This document shows positions 55,016 to 64,000 of a stretch of 64,000 bases of DNA, piece by piece. This stretch comes from Ceratopteris richardii (lineage: Eukaryota > Streptophyta > Polypodiopsida > Polypodiales > Pteridaceae). The position numbers were made by a program, and so were the translations under genes. Position 1 is the first letter of the stretch. Each line of letters starts with the position of its first letter. Location of the stretch: assembly GCA_020310875.1 (NCBI GenBank), contig CM035413.1:164815806-164879805 (forward strand). Reading direction: 5' to 3'. Below the pieces are notes generated by a model. That model had not been told where the DNA came from and searched no databases. It saw nothing but the letters and a program-made list of their open reading frames with translations.

Positions 55016-57216
55016 GATTATCTCCTCCTACTTTGGGATGCTCCCTAAGTGACATTGCAAGTGATATGAGTGATGTATGTCTTGAAGCTTTACCTTTCAA
55101 CTCCTAGACTTCTAGATAACCAAGATGTCTCTTTCTCATACAAAATGGTTGACTACACTAAGAAAAAACGTCTCTACAACATAGGCTAGTTGATTGTATG
55201 CAAGAGCTAGTTGCATAGTGACCACACTCCACTCCAACAATCCTTTCTCCAAGAGAAACTGGTGAATGAAACTCAAAATTAAACTAACTTTATAGAGCTG
55301 TAATGGCTACCCAATGACACAAAACCATAGAAAACAGATAACTATGGAAGTAGAACCAGTTCTTAGAACTCAAAACTAGATAGCTCTATCAAAGCCTTCA
55401 CACACATAGAAACATATGAACCACCATAGTTCACTATAACAAAGCTCTCCCATTGGAAAATTTTGAAGTCTTTCAAAAATTTGTAGGCTTATTACATTTT
55501 GTGGGTTGATTTTTCTCTTGTATGTGTTTAAATCATTTTTTCCAAGGGGTTGTGCTACACTTATGTGTCCCTAGAGTGTCTTTGATGTGAATGGTCTCCC
55601 TATACATGGGCACTTCTTACTCTAGAGCTTACTAAAGGGTTTTTTACCCATATAATCACATATACATGATAAACTCATATGTACCTAGGGATTCACTTAT
55701 AGCTCTTGCTTCACTCATTCTCATTTTTACCAATCATTGTTCATCATCTATCTATAGAGGGCTCTTCTAACCATCATGTTTCTTGGTGTGTCAATCTCCT
55801 TCTTTGCTCTTGTTAGCCGTCGGAATGGACTGACCAACAATCTTGTAATATTATAAGTTGTAATAGGAAGAAGGGTTTATTTTTTGAAGAAGTACGATGA
55901 TTGTCTTAATCTGAAAGTTTGGAATGGTGTGATGTAGTAGAACAAGACGAGAAAGAGAACAATGCTGTGTTTGGAGTAGTCTGTCTATGTAGAACGGTGT
56001 AGTCCAAAAAATAGCAAGGACGGAACTCTGTCTTACGAAACTATAAGAATGCAGAAGTGTCTATAATATTGTCTTTGTATTCTCCAGTGTTCTGAAGCCT
56101 GTGATAGTGAAGTCACTAATCATTCTGAAGTATCCTATTCTCTTAGTGTATTGTGATGACCTGAAATCTAATAAAGGGTGTGGCAATAATATAAGGGACA
56201 GAAACACATGTTGTGATTGCTGTAATCACATACATAATCCCTGTTCACAAAACCTATCCTGTGGAGGTGTTGTACACTCTAACACAAAAAACACCAAAAA
56301 ATCTTATGTGTACTTCTATTTGTGCTTCCTCTCTCTCACACACCCAAAACGTCAAACTTCTATCTATAGAGGAATATTGATTTTTTCCATTAGTACTTCT
56401 CTTGTATAGATAGGCCGACACTTCTAAACTTTGAAGTATTCTCTACAAAAATCATTATAATACTTTTAGGACATTTTATACAAGACATTTCATGGTCATA
56501 AGTCTCTACAACATAATTTTAGTTTTCCTCCTTAAGAAATGCATTATCTGTTTATAAGAATAGTGATTATTTAGGAAAAATAACTATTACATTAGTTAAT
56601 GTTAATTTTGAAAACTTCTCCATGCTTGAAGATCTGTTGTTCATCCATAGATAGGGATAAAGTTGCGAATAGTTTGAAAGATAACTTCAATATCATTTTA
56701 TAATTTTCAAATATTCAATCTACACCATCTTATTATCATTGGGCATAGTAGATCCTTTATTTTCTATTGGCATCATGCATCCTTGAAAATGTGATTCTAC
56801 ATGAAATTATTGGAATTTTGCATGCAAAAAAAGATTTTGTGGCCTTAAGATGGAGGTCTATCCCATCTTGATTTTCAAAAGCTAGATGTAGTTTATTTTT
56901 TGTTGAATATGAGAATATGGACTTGCTGTTGAGTTTGATTCCAATTTTAGAAGAGGGACTTGCATTTTCCTCATCTTTAATCTATGAAGCTTGCATTGGT
57001 GTTACTTGTGTTTGTTAAAATTGATTTTGGGCACATACTTCATTATGGTATTTATCAACACTTTTGCTATGCCTTGTAAATCCTAATGTACTATTCATAC
57101 TCTAAGAAACCTATTCGAGGATATACCTTGAACTTTACCTTTATTTGCATAGTGCATAGGTAGAAAATATTATCCATATATCATTGGAAGGATTGGAACA
57201 CCCCTGAACAATGTTT
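55016..57216. other. AT-rich DNA, no gene seen
   Basis: About 2.2 kb. A 102-codon plus frame at 56101-56409 is Cys/His-containing but matches no zinc-binding pattern I know. Some of it may be untranslated sequence or LTR of the Copia fragment to its left; no second copy is present to test this. Confidence 0.5.
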
Positions 57217-57398
57217 CTTGTGTTAAATAAATTCTCTTTGATGTGGGTTGTGCTACCTAATATTGATGACCATAACACTTGCATTCTAAAATGGATATTG
57301 TGAAATAGTGTTGCTTGTGTTAAATAAATTCTCTTTGATGTGGGTTGTGCTACCTACGTATTGATGACCATAACACTTGCATTGCAAAATGGATATTG
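57217..57398. repeat. 97-bp tandem duplication
   Basis: Two copies start cttgtgttaaataaattctc at 57217 and 57314 and end at ggatattgt, with three or four differences. Confidence 0.93.
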
Positions 57399-59744
57399 TT
57401 TTTCCTTCTTGAAGTACATTGAAGTAAGCCATTCTTTTGCTTTTCCCATCACTTTGAATTGACTAGTTACTTGCATTTGAGACTTAGTTCTTTGTAAAAG
57501 GTTCAATCTATTTAAGACGTTACTTTAGGAAGAAGCGTCCACATAATATAATCTATAAAGAATAAAGTAAAAACATTCATAGCGAACACAATACGTAGTT
57601 AAAAACTCATGTTTATTTAATAATCTATCTTAGATTTACTTTCATAATTAATTGTACATACATATAATTATCTATCTTAAAATCTATCAACATGTTTATG
57701 TACAATAATATTTATTGATATATTTTCTTATTTTTTATCAAAATACCTATTTATACATAGCCTAATGTGGCATAAATGATAAGTTCGTTTACTACAATAT
57801 TCAAACATCATCAGGCAAAGCATTCATAATTATTTATGTTTTGATTAAAGTAATATCAATATTCATAACATCCATATGAATGATAGTATCCAACCACATT
57901 AATTGATACTATTGTGAAGTAAAAAATGAGCTAACATTGAAACATTCGCAAAGTTTTGTAAACCTACTCTATAACAATAAACAACTTCATGAATCATAAC
58001 ATGTGTACTTGTTAATATTTAATACCACATCATATATAATATGTACTTTTTCACAATAGCATTCTAAATTGACATGTATGTAAGAGATATATGTATGATC
58101 CATAACTTAAATATGATTTATCTATATCACAAGAGTAAGATCTTAAATTTTGTTTCATAATTGCCTACGTTTACTTGAAAATAAGAATAATTTTATCAAC
58201 ATTCATGAATGAACAACTCTTATTTTATTAATTAACACTTAATTTTAAATTATATGTATGCAAGAGACACTTTTTTGAGTCATAACGTACACATCATTTT
58301 TCTACTTTTACGTTGTCTCGCTTATGTATCATACTTTACAAATAAGAGTACAGTTACAAGTATGACTAGCGATGAATAATATGAGAAAAATAAAAAGTTT
58401 TTCCTTTCACTCAAAACCAAAACTTTTTATTGTGATTGTTTAATCCAAATAACTTTTTATCACAATTGTTTGAGGAAAAAAAAAAAAGTCTTTTTAGTTG
58501 AAATTAGTTCTATTCAAAAGTTTCAAGTACTTCAAGGTTCCTCCATTATCTTGATGTGGCATCGCATAGTTTGATCAAATTACATTTATTAAGGAAGTAA
58601 TTTGATAATTATTTGCGAATAAATAAATATGTAGTAAGTATTAAATCCTTTTATATAAATGAAGATCCTGATATTTTTTTGTCATATTTTAATAGGAAAA
58701 ATGTAATTATCGAATGTGAAATGATCTAATTTGCGTGCGTAGTCCTGCATATTCAACTCTCTCTCTCTCTCTCTCTCGTGCGTCCAAGATAAGACGTGAG
58801 AATCCCGCCTCACCTTATTATATCTCATTTTCACGTATCCATATATGCAGCGTTCAAACATATGCAGTCAATTAGGCTTATGTCAACGAAAGAGACAAAT
58901 ATGACTTATCATTGTGATTTGACTTGGATTTAGGGCCTTGTTTTGTACTATAGCTTCTCTAAATGTCTTGAGTATCCACAAAAGTTTCAATTAAAATATT
59001 CTTTGTTTTGTCCTTAGAATCTTCCTTAGGATTTTGATCATTTTTAAAGAGGTCTTTTGTCCTTCATGTTTGGCTCTTGACTTGGTTGAGACTTGGATCA
59101 AGATTCATGTAGGAGAAGAATTCTTCTAACTTATTCCCATGTGTGACGTTTTCCTCTATTGTAGAGAGTTGTGAAAAATGTTTCATAAGACTTGGGAAAT
59201 TTGTTAAAGAGTTGAATTGCCACATCTTCACTTCAAATCTTCCAGCGACAAAGTGATAAATTCAATTGGTAATCCTCAAATTGGGCTATGAATTCGGTCA
59301 TGAGTCATTTGAGAGAATAGGTAAGTTATGAAGCTCACCTTCTAGAGCATAAATATTTGAAGGCATTTTTCCTTTTTTAGCATGAACATCGAAATGAGTC
59401 TTAATAGGAAGAAATAGTACATCCTCAAATTAGGGTGGAGGAGTTCCCACATTCAAAGACCAATAAAAAAGATATAGTTATCAGCTGTTTCCAGAACTAA
59501 TTGCCAAGATACAAAACAAGTTCAAAGATGGTGTGACCAATCATCAACCACCTAAGGGTTAACATAAATTTTTAGGATGATGTCGACTTTACCTGATTTT
59601 TCTACACAGAAGTTGTGTTGAACCACTCTTCTCTTATAGCACCCATCTTTGAGTTTAAGAAAAAAGGATAGCTTATGGGATCCCTTCTCCTCAAAACCTT
59701 CTTTCCTCTAGATATGTTTTAAGAAGGATATATTTCTCATACTT
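57399..59744. other. Very AT-rich DNA, no gene seen
   Basis: About 2.3 kb, including a (CT)n microsatellite at 58757-58777 and an A run near 58479. No protein motif was recognised on either strand. Confidence 0.55.
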
Positions 59745-60250
59745 TTATATCTTTCCCTCAATAATGGTATAAGGTCTGATTTTCATTAATAGTTTCTTCT
59801 TTTGCATATAGCTCATTCCGTTCAAGCACTTGATTGTAGTGATTATTTCCCTGGTGTCTTCACACCATCCTTGCATGCTTATCAAGAACAATTCTACATT
59901 TGGAAAGTCAGCATGTACTCCACTTTCTTGTTTCTCAAAGATAGCACTTGATAAGTGATCAGCCGTAACATTTTTTTTTTTGGGGCCTACGAAAAATGAC
60001 AAAATCAAAATCTTGGAATAAAGAAGCCATCTACGTACTCTTCCTATTGGTTTATTCAATAAATAGTTGACGGGTTGATGATCTCTGATGACCAAAGATT
60101 TCACCCCTAAACTCAAGAGGATATTCTCATTCTAGACCCAAATGTTTCATAGCAAGGTGAACTCCAGGATCAAGTCTTAGAACATAGATGGAACAAGGAG
60201 TCCCATGCACAACATAAACATCCCTTCCCATAGTCTCAAACATGTGATAA
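59745..60250 (-). pseudogene. Gypsy RNase H fragment
   Basis: The minus strand reads RDHQPVNYLLNKPIGRVRRW, then the LILSFFVGPKKKNVTADHLS block that closes Gypsy RNase H (compare RWVLLLQEFDYDGIHRPGNA and ADFLSR in G2). The 123-codon frame continues past this with no integrase zinc motif visible. It points opposite to the PR-RT fragment just to its right, so the two are not one continuous gene. Confidence 0.7.
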
Positions 60251-60429
60251 TTCATAAAAGAAGTGACTTACCTCTTAATGAGATAGTAAGTCTACAACCC
60301 TAATCTGATGTGGAAACACACTTCCAATCTCCACTTTCCTGCGTTGGAAGTGATGAGGTAAAACGAATTCCTTGAAGCTCGATCCCCAACCCACAGGATA
60401 GAACAAGGATAAAGAGTCACACATTCATG

Positions 60430-61515
60430 AGATTCCTCTTGATAAGGTTGGTGATTATAGTGAAGGTGATGAGGGCAATGCATTCTTACCAATCGAATAT
60501 AACGGTATGACTCCCAAAGTTATTGTAGATTCAAGTCTATAAGTAGCCATTGTTACTCATAGTCTACGGGAAAAGTGGGTTAAGTTTTCCTTACAACAGA
60601 CAAGAATGTGTCTACAATTAGCTAATGCACATATGGAGATGCCTTTAGGTCTTCTAAAAAATATTTTTATGATCACATGAGGTGTTGCATTCAAACACAC
60701 AATTACCATTTGTGAATTGCAAAGGCAAGTAACTATGAATTGAGCACACAAAGTAGGTCTCAGCCATAGTGGTTGCCACAAACAAGAATGACAAACTTCA
60801 AGTTTGCATGAACCTCAAAAAGGTGAATGTAGTCACTATTAGGGATAGTTATCCATTACTGCTTGCGGATCACTTGCTGGAATGGGTAGTTGGATAGGAA
60901 GTATACAATTTCTTATATGGATTATCAGGTTATAATCTAGCACCCATTGCTAAAGAGGATCAACACAAGATTGCCTTTGTAATTGAATGGGGCGTCTTAT
61001 CTTTCATTGTAATGCATTTGGATAAACCAACACCCCAACCAATTTCAAAGGCCCGCGTGCCATATCTTCAAGGAGTTTCTTAGGAAATGCCTATAATTTT
61101 ATTTGGACAAGCTAATATGCATGATTGGATGAACAAAAGAAACATGTTTCAAACCTCAAGAGGATCTTTGATAAATGTCGCTTGTATAAAGTGTGCTTAA
61201 ATCTAGCAAAAGTGTGTTTTTTATGCATCGCCAAGGTAAAATCCTTGGGCACATAGTCTCTAAGAATGGCATATCAATAGATGAAGATAAAGTAAGAGCA
61301 ATAGCAGAACCACCTAAACCATGGATTGTGGAAGAATTTCAAGTTTTTATGGCACATTGTGGATATTATCAATGGTTGGTACACATGTACACAACCATTT
61401 TTAAGAAAATATATAGGATTCTAAAGGATTTTTAGTGGACATGCGAGTGTGAGAACTCCTCCCAAGAACTCACAAGATTATCAGCACCAATATTGAAGGC
61501 CTTGAATTGGAACAT
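60430..61515 (+). pseudogene. Gypsy protease-RT fragment
   Basis: The plus strand starts with a decayed protease (NGMTPKVIVDSSL, where the active-site setting is D-S-S, then CLQLANAHMEMPLGLL). RT follows: LQVCMNLKKVNVVTIRDSYP, FLYGLSGYNLAPIAKEDQHK, a missing or unreadable palm, then GKILGHIVSKNGISIDEDKV and SAPILKALNW. The SGYN and EDQHK words fit Tat/Athila-type RTs rather than chromoviruses. Many stops; dead. Confidence 0.78.
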
Positions 61516-61945
61516 TACTCAAAGTACAAAAGATCTCTTTAAATGCTCTCACCTCCAACTAGCTAATCCCAAAAATGAGCTCTCTAGCTCTTTTTAAAGT
61601 TTTTTAGGTGATTTGACAAGTTTCACATCTAATGAACAACTTAGTCGAAAATTATGTCCTAAGATACTTTTGATATCCAAAAAGTATGGAATTTGATGAC
61701 TACATTCTATCTAAGATCCTCATGCTCTATGACTCCTTGGCTTGCACAAAATGGAGCATTACATTGCGAATTTTGAGTTTTTATGTTACAATGTGTAGTG
61801 ATTAGAATCACTTTTGTTTCTCTTGGTGGATTTGAACACTTGTAGCTCAATATTGATGTTGAGAATTTATTGGGGGTCCCCTTTGGTTTTAATTCTTCTC
61901 TCTTCAGATACTTCCTCTTCGTCGATGCCCACTGCTACTGCCAAC
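61516..61945 (-). repeat. Inverted copy of the D LTR region
   Basis: Reverse-complemented, this aligns with 48426-48860, including gttggcagtagca at 61945, a caaaggggacccc word, the LTR start tgtaacat at about 61790, and ctttgagtaatg at 61516, where homology stops abruptly. The two copies have diverged by many substitutions. Confidence 0.85.
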
Positions 61946-63134
61946 AATAACCACCAGACCTAGGGACACAGCTACAACAAGGCTATTTGTATTTTTCATC
62001 TCTGATATGGGGACAGATGAGTTCACAACAATGTTAAATTTTGGGATGCCAGATCCTATTATTACCGAATTCCAATTTTGAGACACACAATTTGTCTCCC
62101 AAGAATATGAACATCCTAGTTACCCTAGCTCACAAACAAATAGAGAAGAAGATCACACCCACATAGATCAGTAGGATGATGAATGCACAATGACAAAAGA
62201 TCAAGAGGAAGAGCACATAGATCAATGAGGCCAATGAGGACATTAAGAAACACAAGAGGATCAAGGTGAAGTTCAGTGGAATGAAGACGAGAAAATCCAA
62301 GATAGATATGCTTATAGTGCCTTATAAAGGCTTTACACTAGAATGCATGCCATTCGTGCCATCATCAGCGTATAAAGGAGAAGAGCTATGACTTGTTATC
62401 GCAAGAGATAAAAAACAGAGGATTTGATGCCCCATTTGTTGAAGCTATCATTATGCTTATAGAGGCAATAGGCATAGTGGAGGCCCTCAAGTACCTGTCA
62501 CAAAGGACGCTTCAATGATTCGATCCACATCGCATGCATATTCTTCCTTGAGCTAGACAAAATATTCAAGTACCACTTCCACCCAACCTCTCCCATAGAT
62601 CTACCATTGGAGGTCACACACCCCCACCAATCCTATCCATCATTAGCACTTCCCTCACCGAGCCTCCTATTCCCCTGATTAACTACTAGTTCCCCTCTCT
62701 CCCAAGAATTTCAATCTACCTTTGAGAAACCACCTCAGAAACCATCCCGCTTTCATGTTCCAATCATGTCACCCCTTCAATCCCCTCTACATACATCCTG
62801 TCCCTTTAATCACATTGTTCTTGTAAGTTCACCCCCTACAACCAAAATCTCCACTCCCATCTCAAGCACCCTCTAACCCAACCAACCATAGCACCATTTC
62901 CATTCCCTATCCATCCTTCATTCCCACTAGTCCCACCTATTTTGATAACCACAAACACATCATTTACATCCTTTCCCACAATGCCCACCCTACCTATCCC
63001 ATCCTTCCTCTAACCATTCCTCAACCCTCCTACTTAATCATTCTTTCCCAAATAACATTACCATCCTCCACCCCACTAGCTCAGCCATCATTACTACCTA
63101 GTTCTGCTTTCACACCTGCACTTTCACCTACACC
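61946..63134. other. Unassigned segment, C-rich and G-poor at 62570-63130
   Basis: Plus-strand readings at 62050-62330 are acidic (QEYEHPSYPSSQTNREEDHT, KDQEEEHIDQ) and those from 62570 are Pro/Ser-rich (SPLSQEFQSTFEKPPQKPSR) with frequent stops. This could be a decayed Gag or linker region of an unidentified element. No diagnostic motif was seen. Confidence 0.4.
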
Positions 63135-64000
63135 ACATGTTGTGTATGTTGATGACATGTTGCTCACTAGTCCTCATGAGAAGCATATTGCTGATTTTAA
63201 GGCTGATCTGCATGGCTCATTTGAGATGTTTGATTTGGGGCATTTGCATCATTATTTGGGCATTCTGTTTATGCAAGTTGATGGTGGAATAGCTTTGTGT
63301 CAAACAAAATATATTGACACATTATTGCAATGTTTTGGCCTTGAAGACTACAAACCTATTGCCACTCCTATGGAGACATGTTTACGATTGAGTCTTCATG
63401 ATGCTGGAGATGCATTTGATGTTGTTCTCTATCAGCACACTATTGGATGCTTGATTTACTTATGCATTCCTTGGCCAGATATTCAATTTGTTGTCTCACA
63501 GATGAGCAGGTTTATGCATTGCATAGGTGTTAAGCATTGATAGGTGGTTAAGCGCATCTTTTGCTACTTGAGTGGTACCTGGCTACTTGGGTTGTTTTAT
63601 CTGAAGGGGGAATTACTACCACCAGATTTGCATGCTTTTTTTGACTCTGACTGGGTTGGTTGCTATGACACTCATGTGTCCCCTAGTGGTTTTTGCTTCA
63701 TGCTTGGTAACTCATGTATATCTTGGTTGAACAAAAAGCACCCTACTGTGGCCACTTCGAGTCACAAGGCTGAGTATGGGGCAACTTTCATAGTGGCTGT
63801 TGAGTGTGTGTGGCTCAGATGTCTTATGACTTATTTGGGTGTTGGTTAGTCTTCTGCCACCACCATCTTCACTGACAGTTAGAGTGCATTGGCAGTTGCT
63901 AGGAACCCTGTGTCAGAATTTTTCACAAAGGCTCTTCCTAGGGAGAAGTTTGAAGCTTTCCACAAAGCTTTTGGATTACTTCCTTTTGTGAATTGATTCC
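63135..64000 (+). pseudogene. C4: 3' part of a C1-family Copia
   Basis: Starts abruptly at the RT palm (VYVDDMLLTS, C1 27366) and runs through LGHLHHYLGILFMQ to RNase H with DSDWVGCYDTHVSPSG and SHKAEYGATF (the Glu is kept). A TGA at 63538 and a TAG near 63848 break it, and about 110 bp are deleted near 63914 (ccctgtg joined to tcagaattttt). It reaches the window end at the LLPFV terminus, so a 3' LTR may lie just outside. Its level of decay resembles C3. Confidence 0.92.

Noticed and set aside
56101..56409. Cys-rich 102-codon frame as a zinc-finger protein
   Set aside because: The Cys and His spacing fits no known finger and the frame has no neighbours or start context supporting it.

Overview
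This window looks like nuclear DNA of a land plant, almost entirely LTR-retrotransposon sequence of different ages. The evidence is plant-type Ty1/Copia and Ty3/Gypsy elements, an initiator-tRNA-Met primer site in one Copia family, Tat/Athila-type primer sites in some Gypsy pieces, a chromodomain integrase in another, long AT microsatellites, and no bacterial-style gene packing. I cannot name the species; a large, repeat-rich genome is likely. I found no convincing host gene, rRNA, functional tRNA or CRISPR array.

Layout. 1-6640: a decayed Copia on the minus strand (A; integrase at 1-630, gag at 6317-6640), split by a degenerate chromovirus (G1, 631-6316). 6641-13537: unassigned DNA with tandem duplications, a CATA microsatellite, a diverged 0.3-kb direct duplication and a possible tRNA-derived SINE. 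13538-28631: a Copia (C1, plus strand, TSD TGTAC) carrying inside its gag a young Tat/Athila-type Gypsy (G2, 14953-24890, minus strand, TSD GAAG). G2 has 1.03-kb LTRs of about 99% identity, gag, protease, reverse transcriptase, RNase H, an integrase without its catalytic core, and an extra coiled-coil gene (ORF3) downstream of pol. 28637-34662: AT-rich debris. 34668-39815: C2, a second full-length copy of the C1 family on the minus strand (TSD AAGTT); it preserves the site into which G2 jumped in C1. 41152-44810: C3, a third copy, cut off inside RT. 44811-63134: strongly decayed pieces (an Athila-like leader and possible LTR, a chromovirus RNase H-integrase fragment G3, an LTR-leader-gag fragment D, a Copia gag, Gypsy RNase H and PR-RT pieces, and an inverted copy of the D LTR region). 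63135-64000: C4, the 3' part of another C1-family copy, running off the window.

How it fits together. Each complete element is a self-contained copying unit: LTR promoter, tRNA primer site, Gag for the particle, Pol for processing, reverse transcription and integration, polypurine tract, second LTR. None of the units here is intact. G2 comes closest: its RT and RNase H are open, but its integrase core is deleted and two in-frame stops cut the Gag-Pol frame, so if it was already in this state it needed a helper to move. Its ORF3, the tRNA-like sequence where a polypurine tract should be, and the tandem repeats copied from its primer-site region are the most unusual things in the window.
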